Positions 1 through 8,377 of a DNA stretch of 64,000 nt are shown here, piece after piece; the first letter of the stretch is position 1, and each line of letters begins with the position of its first letter. Below the pieces are notes generated by a model that worked only from the letters and a program-made list of their open reading frames with translations, searched no databases and was not told the DNA's origin. This DNA comes from Sporomusaceae bacterium UBA7701 (GTDB lineage Bacteria; Bacillota; Negativicutes; Sporomusales; UBA7701). The position numbers and the translations under genes were made by a program. The DNA lies in assembly GCA_002482545.1 (NCBI GenBank), contig DLGF01000020.1:124001-188000 (forward strand), written 5' to 3'.

Positions 1-1
1 C

Positions 2-394
2 GAAGAGGAGGTACGGGAGAGCATCTTCGCCCGGATCGAGCAGACGGCGAAAGGGATCTGCCAGGCGGCGGGCGCCTCCTGCGAGCTTCACCGGATCGTC
101 GGCTACCCGCCGGTCATCAACCATCCCGAAGTCAGCCGCGTGGTGGCGGAAGCCGGCCGGGCGGCGCTGGGCCCCGGCGGGGTGGTGGAAATCACGCCGG
201 TGATGGGGGCGGAAGACTTCTCCTATTATCTCCAGCAAGTCCCCGGCGCCTTTTTCTTCATCGGAGCGGGGAACGAGGCGGCCGGGGCGGTGTACCCGCA
301 CCACCACCCGAAGTTCGACATCGACGAAAAAGCCTTGGGCTACGGCATGGAGGTCCTGGTCCGGGCGGCGCTCCGGCTGCTCGGCGAAAAATAA
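2..394 (+). CDS. M20 family amidohydrolase, C-terminal part
   Basis: Only the last 130 residues are inside the window; the frame is open from base 2 and the start lies outside. Proteins of this family are zinc-dependent cytoplasmic amidohydrolases that cleave N-acylated amino acids or related amides (hippurate hydrolase, IAA-amino acid hydrolase type). Seen directly: the MGAEDFSYYLQQVPGAF segment and the YPHHHPKFDIDE segment, both typical of the catalytic-domain end of M20D enzymes and carrying metal-site or substrate-site acidic and histidine residues. About 30 bases separate it from a small membrane protein and a symporter on the same strand, so uptake and hydrolysis of an acylated amino acid is a fair guess. 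The exact substrate cannot be read from the sequence. Confidence 0.85.
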   Translation, partial: EEEVRESIFARIEQTAKGICQAAGASCELHRIVGYPPVINHPEVSRVVAEAGRAALGPGGVVEITPVMGAEDFSYYLQQVPGAFFFIGAGNEAAGAVYPHHHPKFDIDEKALGYGMEVLVRAALRLLGEK

Positions 395-424
395 CGGCAG
401 CTTCGATAACCAAGGAGGTGTGGT

Positions 425-667
425 ATGGAAAAAAAGAGCAGGATTCCTGCGCTGCTGGGGAGTATCCCGGTGTTTACCCTGGTTCTGGCCATACCCTTCG
501 TGAACCGTCTGGAGCCTTTTGTCTGGGGAATGCCCTTTCTGCTGTGGTGGATTGTCGTCAACGTATTGCTGACGCCCCTGTGGCTGGGGCTGGCCTACCG
601 GTGCGAAAAGCAGGGGAAGGACCGGAGCGGCGCGCCGAATAGCGGCAAAGGAGGCGGTCAGGCGTGA
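425..667 (+). CDS. DUF3311-type small membrane protein
   Basis: An 80-residue protein with two hydrophobic segments (about residues 12-27 and 33-58) and a polar, glycine-rich tail. A short membrane protein of this pattern immediately upstream of a sodium:solute symporter is the usual setting of DUF3311 proteins, thought to be an accessory subunit of the transporter. A GGAGG site (414-418) precedes the ATG. Its stop overlaps the symporter start by 4 bases (GTGA), so translation is probably coupled. The molecular role is not established. Confidence 0.8.
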   Translation: MEKKSRIPALLGSIPVFTLVLAIPFVNRLEPFVWGMPFLLWWIVVNVLLTPLWLGLAYRCEKQGKDRSGAPNSGKGGGQA

Positions 668-2136
668 GTGAATCATTTGTCGCGCTGTCCTGGATCTTCG
701 GCATGGTCCTGCTGTGCGCCGTCATCGGCCTGTTCGCCGGGCGGAACATCAAGATGAACCTGGAGCAATGGACGGTCGGCGGGCGGAAGTTCGGCACGCT
801 GTTCGTGTGGCTGCTGATGGCGGGCGAAATCTACACCACCTTCGCCTTCCTCGGAGCCGCGGGCTGGGCCTATTCCAAAGGCGCGCCCACCTACTACATC
901 CTTTGCTACGGCACGATCGCCTACGCCTTGTCGTATTTCCTGCTGCCGCCCGTCTGGCGGGCCGGAAAAAATCTCGGCCTGGTATCCCAGCCCGATTTCT
1001 TCGTCAAGCGGTATGACAGCCGCTGGTTCGGAGCTCTCACCGCCGTCATCGGCGTCGTCTTCATGGTTCCTTATCTGCAACTGCAGCTGACCGGGCTGGG
1101 GATTATCGTGGAAACGGCTTCCTACGGCGGAATCGGCCGGGCTCCGGCCATGCTCATCGCCTTCGCCTGCGTCGCCGTCTTCGTATTCACCAGCGGCATC
1201 CGCGGCTCGGCCTGGACCAGCGCCATCAAGGATATCATGATGATCATCGCGGTCGTATTCGTCGGCTTTGGCCTGCCGGCCCTCTATCACGGCGGCGTCG
1301 GCAACGTGTTCGCCAAACTGGCGGCCGAGCGGCCGGAGTTTCTGGTTTTGCCGGGCGGCACGGCCAATATGGATGTCCAGTGGTTCATGTCCACCGTTCT
1401 CCTGACCGGCTGCGGCTTCTTTATGTGGCCTCACGCCTTCGCCTCGGTGTACAGCGCCAAACACGGCGACACCTTGAAGCACAACGCCATGCTCATGCCC
1501 TTTTATCAGCTCAGCATGCTGCTCTTATTCTTTGTCGGCTTCACCGCCCTTCTGACCATCCCGGGCATGAAAAATGGCGACCTGGCTTTCCTGACGCTGG
1601 TCCGCCAGACCTATCCGGCCTGGTTTATGGGCTTCATCGGCGCCGCCGGGGCGATCACCGCCATGGTGCCGGCGTCGGTCATCCTCATCGGCGCGTCCAC
1701 CCTGCTGGCGAAGAATGTCTATCACACCATGTTCAACCCTGACGCCAGCGAAAAGAGCGTCACCCTCATGGCCCGGGGCATCGTCATCGTCCTTACGGCC
1801 CTGTCGCTGTACCTGGCGATCTATGTGCCCAACATGCTGGTCAATCTGCTGCTGATCGGCTACAACGGCGTCACCCAGTTCTTCCCGGCGGTGGCGCTGG
1901 GCCTGATCTGGCGGCGCGTGACCAAGGCCGGCGTGTTCGCCGGGGTCATCACCGGGATCGCTATCGTGGCTTTCCTGACCTTCAACAACCTCGACCCCTT
2001 CCTGGGCTTCAACGGCGGGTTTGTGGCCCTGGTCGTCAATTCGCTGGTGACCGTCGCCGTCAGTCTGGCGACCGCCCCGCCGGCCAAGCGGGTTGTCGAC
2101 GCCTTTTTCAAGGCGATCGCCGAGGAAAACGGGTAA
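664..2136 (+). CDS. Sodium:solute symporter (SSS family)
   Basis: A 490-residue polytopic membrane protein with roughly a dozen hydrophobic segments. Residues 29-45 (MKMNLE..WTVGGRKFG pattern) match the early SSSF motif in which a WxVGGR-like sequence follows the first helix. Family members import organic solutes (amino acids, pantothenate, proline, carboxylates) with sodium. The GTG start overlaps the DUF3311 gene by 4 bases. With the upstream amidohydrolase this suggests import of an amide or acylated amino acid, but the substrate is an inference. A strong intrinsic terminator follows directly, ending this operon. Confidence 0.9.
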   Translation: MSESFVALSWIFGMVLLCAVIGLFAGRNIKMNLEQWTVGGRKFGTLFVWLLMAGEIYTTFAFLGAAGWAYSKGAPTYYILCYGTIAYALSYFLLPPVWRAGKNLGLVSQPDFFVKRYDSRWFGALTAVIGVVFMVPYLQLQLTGLGIIVETASYGGIGRAPAMLIAFACVAVFVFTSGIRGSAWTSAIKDIMMIIAVVFVGFGLPALYHGGVGNVFAKLAAERPEFLVLPGGTANMDVQWFMSTVLLTGCGFFMWPHAFASVYSAKHGDTLKHNAMLMPFYQLSMLLLFFVGFTALLTIPGMKNGDLAFLTLVRQTYPAWFMGFIGAAGAITAMVPASVILIGASTLLAKNVYHTMFNPDASEKSVTLMARGIVIVLTALSLYLAIYVPNMLVNLLLIGYNGVTQFFPAVALGLIWRRVTKAGVFAGVITGIAIVAFLTFNNLDPFLGFNGGFVALVVNSLVTVAVSLATAPPAKRVVDAFFKAIAEENG

Positions 2137-2154
2137 AAAAACAGCATCAACGAG

Positions 2155-2181
2155 AAGGCTCCAGACCTTGGAGCCTTTTTG
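2155..2181 (+). terminator. Intrinsic terminator after symporter
   Basis: Eight-base perfect stem AAGGCTCC/GGAGCCTT with a 7-base loop followed by a T run. It closes the symporter operon. Confidence 0.9.
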
Positions 2182-2533
2182 TTTTGGAATTTTTTTGGCC
2201 CAAAGACGATTCGTGGACTTTTTCTGGACTAATTCGCAGAAAAGCAGTGTATTCTGGTAGCGTGACGAAGTGGACAGCATTACAGGCGGGCGCCGGGCGG
2301 CGCTTTTTTATTTGCCGTGCCGCCGCGCCGGCACGGGCCTGAGCGGCCGTGCGGGATCCGCTTCGGTAAAACGGGGGGTGTCCCGGAGGGAGGTGGCTAC
2401 GGCGAGTTAACTGGAGGAAAGAAAAGCTTGCGCCTCTGGCGAGGCGGGCCGGAACAGACCGGCTTTGGCCGGGACCGGTCCGATTACGGCCGCCGCTGCT
2501 GGTAGCGGCGGCAACTGAGGAGGGAGGCCGCGT
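2182..2533 (+). other. Leader region before tail cluster
   Basis: A 350-base stretch without a convincing gene. It holds a terminator-like hairpin (GCGCC-GGGC-GGCGC then six T, 2290-2309) and a GC-rich hairpin (GCCGCCGCT/AGCGGCGGC, about 2489-2513) just upstream of the first tail gene's ribosome site. No consensus promoter or attachment repeat could be recognised. An early terminator in front of a late-gene cluster could allow antitermination control, but that is speculative. Confidence 0.4.
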
Positions 2534-3061
2534 TTGGGAGAAACGAATTTTGAAAACGAACTGGAGGCCCTGCAACGCTGGTTTGCCATAGCGGCAGGCC
2601 TGGCAAGCTTCCAGGCGGGTCAGGCGCCGTCGGAGCCGGCCCGGCCGGCCGCGGAATTCAAACCGCCCGGCCGGATGCGGGATCGCAATCGGGACCGGTA
2701 CGGGTATGTGACCAAGGTGATTCAGTATGGCGTGCTCTATGTTTCCACGCTGGCGCAAGGCCTGAACCTGCAGGACAGGCTGTTCTCAAGCCTGGAGGAG
2801 GCGGTGAGGCGGATTCCCGTCTACGGGCCGGTGAACGACGGTCAGGGCGGAGAGCCCGAAGGCGTGACCGCCTGGCTGTTCGACGGCCGCCTGGAGTTTC
2901 AGACCGCCGCCGGCCTGGATATTCCCTTCACGCTCACCTATTGGGCGGCCTACGCGAGGGAACGTCCCGCCGCGCCCCCGCCGCCGGCCTTCGTCGGCAC
3001 CAGGGTAAAGGGACGGGTCGACGACCGGCACTACGACTTTGCCAACTACCCCAAAGAATAA
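2534..3061 (+). CDS. Phage tail-cluster hypothetical protein (tail-terminator position)
   Basis: A 175-residue protein starting at a TTG behind a strong GAGGAGGGAGG site. No family is recognised with certainty. Residues about 40-60 are basic and arginine-rich; the rest is a mixed alpha/beta sequence ending in a proline-rich linker and an acidic tail. In PBSX-like clusters the genes just before the sheath encode tail terminator or completion proteins (XkdI/XkdJ position), which is the only basis for the suggestion. No head, portal or terminase gene lies upstream, making this the first gene of the cluster. Confidence 0.6.
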   Translation: MGETNFENELEALQRWFAIAAGLASFQAGQAPSEPARPAAEFKPPGRMRDRNRDRYGYVTKVIQYGVLYVSTLAQGLNLQDRLFSSLEEAVRRIPVYGPVNDGQGGEPEGVTAWLFDGRLEFQTAAGLDIPFTLTYWAAYARERPAAPPPPAFVGTRVKGRVDDRHYDFANYPKE

Positions 3062-3075
3062 AGGAGGGTCCATTC

Positions 3076-3273
3076 ATGGCGAAAGACAAGACGGAAAGCG
3101 CTGAACAGCCGACGGTATACCGCAAAGACGAATTAATCGCCGCCGCGAAAACGGTATTCCTGACCAAACCGGAAATCATGGCCGGAGCTCTGCACGGCGT
3201 CGACGGGCCGCTGACCAAGGAGGCCGCCGCCGCGCGGCTGGCGGACTTCCTCGGGCGGCCTGTCCAAAACTAA
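3076..3273 (+). CDS. Small phage protein upstream of sheath
   Basis: A 65-residue protein; the ATG at 3076 is chosen because AAGGAGGG lies 8 bases upstream. It is mostly helical, with a YRKDELIAAAKTVF segment followed by a TKEAAAARLADFLGR segment. Small proteins of this pattern often precede the tail sheath gene in Gram-positive myophages; their role is unknown. Confidence 0.7.
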   Translation: MAKDKTESAEQPTVYRKDELIAAAKTVFLTKPEIMAGALHGVDGPLTKEAAAARLADFLGRPVQN

Positions 3274-3291
3274 GCAAAAGGGGGATTTATT

Positions 3292-4701
3292 ATGGCCGGA
3301 ACCTATTTGGAACACACCTCGAAAGACCTGTCAGGCGTCTACACCCTGATCGTGGCCGCCCTGGAAAATGTGGCGATGGGGGCCCGGGGCGTCGTCGCCT
3401 ATCCCTTCACCGCCAACTGGGGGCCGCTGAACAGCCTGTCGGTGGTCCTCTACGGCCGGGAATTCGACGAAAAGTTCAACCCGACCGGAGCGGCGGACGT
3501 AACCGCGGCCAAAATCAGCAGTCATGCCTTCAAGGGCAAGCCCCAGAAGGTTCTCGCCTACCGCCTGGCCGCCCTGACGGCGAAAAAGGGCGCCGCCGCG
3601 CTGAACGACAGCGGCGGCCAAATGGCGCTTTCCCTGGAAACCCTGTATGAAAGCGACCGCGCTTTTGTCGTGACCATAAAGGACAGCCTCAACCTCGCCG
3701 GCGGCAAACTGCTGGAACTCACCGAAAACGGCAGCCTGCTGTTCCGGACGGAGAGCAAAACGCTGGACGACCTCGCGACCAGGATAAACTACAGCGACTA
3801 TATCCGGGTCAAGGCGCTGGGCGCCAGCCTGCCGGCCAACGTGGCGGGAGTGGCCTTCACCGGCGGGAATAACGGCGCCGCCGTTACCGCCGCGGATTAT
3901 TCGGCGTTCCTCGACCAACTGGAAGCCGACGGCACGGCCAACGCCTTCAGCCTGGACGCCGTGACCGATGAAAGTCTCCTGGCCGCCGCCGCCACCTTCG
4001 TGAAGCGGGTGCGGGACGAGGGCTTCTACGTCACCTTCGTGCGCGGCGGCCCGCTGGCCTGGGACACCAACCCGGACGCGGCGGGGACGGCGGCGGCGGC
4101 CTCCAACCACCGGGGCATCGTATGCGTCGGCAACGGCGCGGACGGGCATTCGGCCGCGGATATGGCGATCTTTGTCGCCGCCCGGGTGGCTTCGGTGCCG
4201 CTCAACCGGACCCTGACCGACGAAGTCGTCGACTATGTCGCGGTCAATAAGAAGCTCAAGCCCGGCGAGCGGGTGACGGCGAAGCAGAACGGCCTGCTGG
4301 TCTTTGTGACCGACGGCCGGGCGGTGGTCATCGATGAGGGCGTCAATACGCTGACCGTGCCCCATGCCGACGAGGTGGCCGAAATGGGCAAGATCCGGAT
4401 CAACAACGCCCTGGACCAGATCGCCCATGACCTGGAGGTCTTCGGCGACGAATACAAAAAAGCGCTTTCCAATACCGACGAAGCCCGGAAGACCTATGCG
4501 GCCACCGTGGAAGAGTCCTACTACAAGGGCCTCGTCACCATGCAGGTGCTGCAGCCGGGGGCTTCCTACCGCCCCGACCCCGAATACCACGGCAAGGACG
4601 CCGTTTATCATCCGAAAGTCGACGAGGCCTATTTCGTTTCGGAAGTCTGGCCGGTCGACAGCATGGAAAAAATTTACCAGAAACTCAAACTGCATTTCTA
4701 A
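3292..4701 (+). CDS. Contractile tail sheath protein
   Basis: A 469-residue protein similar in length and organisation to PBSX XkdK-type sheath proteins. The C-terminal third holds the conserved sheath fold with alternating short strands and helices (for example KIRINNALDQIAHDLEVF and the final VDSMEKIYQKLKLHF). It would form the contractile outer cylinder around the tube. It begins 18 bases after the small upstream gene with a good RBS and is followed 17 bases later by the tube gene, the canonical sheath-tube order. Its presence shows that the encoded particle is a contractile (myovirus-like) tail. Confidence 0.9.
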   Translation: MAGTYLEHTSKDLSGVYTLIVAALENVAMGARGVVAYPFTANWGPLNSLSVVLYGREFDEKFNPTGAADVTAAKISSHAFKGKPQKVLAYRLAALTAKKGAAALNDSGGQMALSLETLYESDRAFVVTIKDSLNLAGGKLLELTENGSLLFRTESKTLDDLATRINYSDYIRVKALGASLPANVAGVAFTGGNNGAAVTAADYSAFLDQLEADGTANAFSLDAVTDESLLAAAATFVKRVRDEGFYVTFVRGGPLAWDTNPDAAGTAAAASNHRGIVCVGNGADGHSAADMAIFVAARVASVPLNRTLTDEVVDYVAVNKKLKPGERVTAKQNGLLVFVTDGRAVVIDEGVNTLTVPHADEVAEMGKIRINNALDQIAHDLEVFGDEYKKALSNTDEARKTYAATVEESYYKGLVTMQVLQPGASYRPDPEYHGKDAVYHPKVDEAYFVSEVWPVDSMEKIYQKLKLHF

Positions 4702-4718
4702 GCGAGGAGGCGTAACCA

Positions 4719-5141
4719 ATGGCAAACTTCGAGAGCAACGACATCATCAATGGCCTCTATGGCTTCATTTACGACGAAAACGGCCAGGAACTGCAGTCGA
4801 CCCAGGAATTCGAAGCCTCGGTCGAGTTCGAAAAAGCGGAAATCAAACAGGCCGGCCGGTTTATGACCAGCCACAAGGTCACCGGCGGCAAGGGCAAGGG
4901 CAGCCTGAAGATGCTGAAAGTCGACAGCCGCCTCCAGAAAAAGATCGCCGACAATCCGACCGGCAAGTACAATTTCCTGGGCAAGCTGGCCGACCCCACG
5001 GCCCGCGGCGAGGAAGCGGTCATGTTCATGGGCGTATCCTTCGACAGCGTGCCGCTCCTGGGTTACAAGCTTGGCGACCCGGTCGAGGTCGAGCTCAATT
5101 TCACCTTTGACAGCTTCCGCTACGACACCTATATCGCCTAA
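4719..5141 (+). CDS. Tail tube protein (XkdM-like)
   Basis: A 140-residue protein of the size and beta-rich pattern of XkdM/DUF2001 tube proteins, including the G-K-G-K-G-S-L-K-M turn near residues 48-58 and a hydrophobic strand end (VEVELNFTFDSF). It polymerises into the inner tail tube. Position directly after the sheath supports the call strongly. Confidence 0.88.
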   Translation: MANFESNDIINGLYGFIYDENGQELQSTQEFEASVEFEKAEIKQAGRFMTSHKVTGGKGKGSLKMLKVDSRLQKKIADNPTGKYNFLGKLADPTARGEEAVMFMGVSFDSVPLLGYKLGDPVEVELNFTFDSFRYDTYIA

Positions 5142-5207
5142 ACGGAGCGAGGAGGCGGGCCGCAAGGCTCCGCCTCCACCATCTACATATTGGAAAGGGG
5201 TAGAACG

Positions 5208-5660
5208 ATGAGAGCCAATGAAGCCAAAACCTATGTCTCCCTCGAGGACGTTCTCGGGCGCGACAGCGACGAACTGACCGCCATCAAGCAGGGGGAATTC
5301 CCGAGCGAGAAACTGGGGCTTATTCCTTTTTCGGCCCTGGCGAATCCCGAATTCAAACAAGCCAAGCGGGACTGCGTCAAAATGACGGCGAACGGCGCCG
5401 GGGGGATGACGCCCGAAGTGGACGACGACAAGCTGATGCTGCGGATTATCGTGGCCGCGGTGGGGAAAGACCGGCGCAGCACCTTTACCTTCGCCGACAA
5501 AGCGCTGCTGGCGAAGTTCGGGGTGGCCGGCGCCGAACAGGTAGTGGAAAAGCTCCTGAGTCCCGGCGAAATCTCCCGGTTCGCCATCGCCGTTCAAACC
5601 GTAAGCGGGTTCGGACCGCAGGCCGCCAGGGAGAATGAGGAAGCGGTAAAAAACTCCTGA
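5208..5660 (+). CDS. Tail assembly chaperone, zero-frame product (XkdN-like)
   Basis: A 150-residue product starting at ATG 5208 (AAAGGGG 5194-5200 upstream). Size, acidity and place between tube and tape-measure genes match XkdN-type tail assembly chaperones, the functional counterpart of lambda gpG. The last codons run GTA AAA AAC TCC TGA, so the stop comes two codons after a canonical A AAA AAC slippery heptamer (5648-5654). A minus-1 shift there opens a 57-codon extension, listed separately. The zero-frame protein would be the abundant form that coats the tape measure during assembly. Confidence 0.88.
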   Translation: MRANEAKTYVSLEDVLGRDSDELTAIKQGEFPSEKLGLIPFSALANPEFKQAKRDCVKMTANGAGGMTPEVDDDKLMLRIIVAAVGKDRRSTFTFADKALLAKFGVAGAEQVVEKLLSPGEISRFAIAVQTVSGFGPQAARENEEAVKNS

Positions 5661-5827
5661 AATCTAACGGGGAAGCGCAGCTGCTGGCCTATATCTGGAA
5701 CGAGAAAGGCCGACTGCCCGGTGAAGTCTATAATCTGCCCCCGTTAGAAAAGGAATTCGTCTATCAGGCAACCCTGCTGCAAATCAAAGCCGTTGAAAAA
5801 GAGCGGAAAAAGATGAAGCAAGGATAG
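5654..5827 (+). CDS. Minus-1 frameshift extension of tail chaperone (GT-like)
   Basis: Not a free-standing gene: there is no plausible start codon and RBS. In the minus-1 frame after the slippery site the sequence is open for 57 codons to TAG at 5825-5827, giving a hydrophilic, lysine-rich tail (ending KKMKQG) after a helix-rich segment. Together with the zero-frame part it gives a product of about 206 residues. In tailed phages the equivalent GT fusion binds the tape measure and recruits tube subunits. The tape-measure gene starts 15 bases later with its own strong RBS. Confidence 0.85.
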   Translation, partial: LLKSNGEAQLLAYIWNEKGRLPGEVYNLPPLEKEFVYQATLLQIKAVEKERKKMKQG

Positions 5828-5841
5828 GAAGGAGGAGAGTC

Positions 5842-7626
5842 ATGGCGGATGAAGCAAAAGACCCTTCCCTCAGCGGAATATCGCAAATGACCGCTTCCAT
5901 CAAAAAATTCAGCGCGACGCTGGGGACCTGGCGAGGCCGGGTCCAGTCCATCGCCGGGCAGATGGACGGCTGGTTCGTCGAGCCCAACGCGCAGTTGGAA
6001 GTCTTCGAAAGCAGGCTGGCCAACAGCATGAGAGACGCCGTGAAGGCGGGCGAAACCATGCGGTGGGCGGTCGACTTTTCCGCCGGCAGCCCGTTTCCGA
6101 CCCTGGAGGTGGCCGAAGCCGCCGCCCAACTTCAAGCCTTTGGGCTTACCGCCCGGCGGACGCTGGGAAATGTCGGCGACATGGCCGCCGTTACCGGCAA
6201 GCCCCTCAGCCAGGCCGTGGACGCCGTCACCGCCGTCCAGGCGGGGGAAATCAAGCAGTTGGAAGCCTTCGGCATCACCAAACAGAAACTGCTGGACATG
6301 AGCAACCGGCGGGGCGGCGGCGGAATGAGCGCAACCGGGGAGGTCACCGACCTCACGGCCTTTAACGCCACCCTGTTCGCGGTCATGGACGAGCAGTTCA
6401 GAGGCGGGATGGGGACGGCGGCCAGGACCTTCCGGGGCATGGAAACCATCATCGCCAACTTCGCGGACGCCGCGCAGCGGGAACTGACCAGGCCGGTCTT
6501 TCAAGCTCTGGAGGCCGGGCTGGCCCGGATCGTCGACTGGATCGGCCGGTTCAAAAGCGGCGGCGGGCTGGAGGCGCTGGCAACCGTCGGCCGGGCGCTC
6601 GGCGACGCCCTGGGCGCGACCCTGAGCTGGCTGGCGGAAAGCCTGCAGCGGGTGGCGGTCTTGGCGACGCTGCTATGGCCCAGCGTGCAGCCGGTATTTT
6701 CCTGGCTGGTCAACACGGCCCTGCCGCCGGCTGTCGGCCTGATCGCCGTTTTCGGCGGCTGGGTGCTCAAGGTGGCGGACTTTTTTATCGCCAACTGGAG
6801 CTGGATCGCCCCGCTGGTTCAGGGCGTCGCCCTGGCCTTCGGCATGGTGCTCGGACCGCTCTACGCCCTGATCGGGGCGATCACGGCCTGGAGCATCGCC
6901 GGGCAGACGGTGCTAAGCCTGCAAACCGCCTGGAACGCATCCCTGCTGTCCTGCCCGATTTTCTGGCTGATCGCGGGGGTCGGCCTGCTGATCGGCGCCG
7001 CCATCCTGCTGATCCAGAACTGGGAGCAGGTCAAGCTGGCGCTGGGTCAGATATGGGCCGGGCTGGTTCAGGAATTCGCCGAAGCCTATGCGGGCTGGGC
7101 GGCTATCTTTACGGAGCTGGGCAGCTTTCTGGCGGCCTTCTTCGCCGATCTGGGAAGCCAGGCCTTAAACTGGGGCGCGGCCATCATCGACATGCTGGTC
7201 CAGGGGATTATCACGGCAAAAGACCGGCTTGTCGGCGCGGTTTTGGCGGTGTTCGCCGAGGTCCGCAAATTCCTGCCCTCCAGCGACGCCCAGGAAGGGC
7301 CCTTCAGTCAGCTGACCCATAACGGCGGACAGATCATGGCGACGTTGGCCGAAGGAGTGGAGGGCCGTTCGGGGCGCTTAAAAGCTTCCGTCGGCGGAGC
7401 GCTGGCCGAAGCCGGAGTGGATGTCAATCCCGCCGGGAACGAGGGTTTTTCCGCAGGCGCGGCCAAAACCGTGACCGTCGGTGCGCTGATCGGAACGCTC
7501 CATTTGAACGACGTGGGCACCAAGGACGCTTCGGCCCTGGTCGACGAGATCATCACCCACCTGTACGCCAGGCTCAGCGAAGCGGCCAACATCGCCGCCG
7601 CCGCCGAAAAGGGGGCGCTGTTATGA
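5842..7626 (+). CDS. Tail tape measure protein
   Basis: A 594-residue protein: helical N-terminal part, a glycine-rich segment (about residues 155-165), a large central block of hydrophobic helices (about residues 280-400) and an alanine-rich helical tail. This is the usual make-up of tape measure proteins, which set tail length and thread through the tube. At 594 residues it would specify a short tail by the usual length relation of about 0.15 nm per residue. GGAAGGAGGAG precedes the ATG. It overlaps the next gene by 4 bases (ATGA). Confidence 0.87.
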   Translation: MADEAKDPSLSGISQMTASIKKFSATLGTWRGRVQSIAGQMDGWFVEPNAQLEVFESRLANSMRDAVKAGETMRWAVDFSAGSPFPTLEVAEAAAQLQAFGLTARRTLGNVGDMAAVTGKPLSQAVDAVTAVQAGEIKQLEAFGITKQKLLDMSNRRGGGGMSATGEVTDLTAFNATLFAVMDEQFRGGMGTAARTFRGMETIIANFADAAQRELTRPVFQALEAGLARIVDWIGRFKSGGGLEALATVGRALGDALGATLSWLAESLQRVAVLATLLWPSVQPVFSWLVNTALPPAVGLIAVFGGWVLKVADFFIANWSWIAPLVQGVALAFGMVLGPLYALIGAITAWSIAGQTVLSLQTAWNASLLSCPIFWLIAGVGLLIGAAILLIQNWEQVKLALGQIWAGLVQEFAEAYAGWAAIFTELGSFLAAFFADLGSQALNWGAAIIDMLVQGIITAKDRLVGAVLAVFAEVRKFLPSSDAQEGPFSQLTHNGGQIMATLAEGVEGRSGRLKASVGGALAEAGVDVNPAGNEGFSAGAAKTVTVGALIGTLHLNDVGTKDASALVDEIITHLYARLSEAANIAAAAEKGALL

Positions 7627-8363
7627 AGCTGGAACTGAAGGCTATTCTGTCCGCCGGCAGCCTGGGCGCCGGCCGCGCCCTGCCGGACGTCCTGCCCCAA
7701 CTGGGCCGGGATGTGGTGATCGCGGAGGCGAACCTTTCCCTCCGCCGGTTTCCGGGGAGCGGCCTTGCTTATCTGACCGGAGCGCCGGCCGACCTGGACC
7801 GGGTAAAGGTCGAAATCACGCTGAAGGATACTGAAACCGGGACCTATGTCGATATTCCGGTCATCCCGGAGAAGATTTCCTATAAAGAAGGCGACCAGAT
7901 CACCGATGATTTCAGGATCGTCGGCCTGGGCAACGTCGCTTTCCCCGGCGGCGCAGGCCTGGACAGCCTTTCCTGGCAGAGCTTTTTCCCGGGACGCCAG
8001 GACGCGGGCTATTGCCGGGCGGTCGAATTCCGCAAGCCGGCGGAATACCGGGAGTGGCTGAGCGGCTGCAAGGACGCGGGCACCTTGCTGCAGGTCATTA
8101 TTCCGGCCTGGGATATCAACAAGACCATGACGGTCAAAAGCTTCAGCTGGGATGGGCAAGGCTTCGAGGGCGACATTTATTACAGCCTGGAGCTCCAGGA
8201 ATATCGAAAAGTGGAACCCAAAGAGGTCGAGGTGGGAGGCACGGTGAACGATCCCGCTCAAAAAACGCCGGAAGACCGGCCGGCGGTGCCTGCGGACGAA
8301 GTTAACGACGGCGCGGGCCAGGCCGGGGCGGCGCGGCTTCCCACCGGACGCCCGGCGGAGTGA
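7623..8363 (+). CDS. Baseplate/hub-associated tail protein (XkdP-like)
   Basis: A 246-residue protein directly after the tape measure, the place of XkdP in PBSX-like clusters. The N-terminal half contains VKVEITLKDTETG and VIPEKISYKEGDQ, typical of the domain that binds the tube end. I see no clear LysM domain, which XkdP itself carries; instead the last 40 residues are proline- and alanine-rich and look disordered. It is translationally coupled to the tape measure by a 4-base overlap. Confidence 0.7.
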   Translation: MKLELKAILSAGSLGAGRALPDVLPQLGRDVVIAEANLSLRRFPGSGLAYLTGAPADLDRVKVEITLKDTETGTYVDIPVIPEKISYKEGDQITDDFRIVGLGNVAFPGGAGLDSLSWQSFFPGRQDAGYCRAVEFRKPAEYREWLSGCKDAGTLLQVIIPAWDINKTMTVKSFSWDGQGFEGDIYYSLELQEYRKVEPKEVEVGGTVNDPAQKTPEDRPAVPADEVNDGAGQAGAARLPTGRPAE

Positions 8364-8377
8364 CGAGGGGGAGCGGG

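Noticed and set aside
2317..2505. 62-codon ORF in the leader of the tail cluster
   Set aside because: No RBS, Arg/Gly-rich low-information translation and position in a hairpin-rich leader.
3331..4725. 464-codon minus-strand frame opposite the sheath gene
   Set aside because: Low-complexity His/Asp/Gly-rich translation typical of antisense to GC-rich coding DNA.
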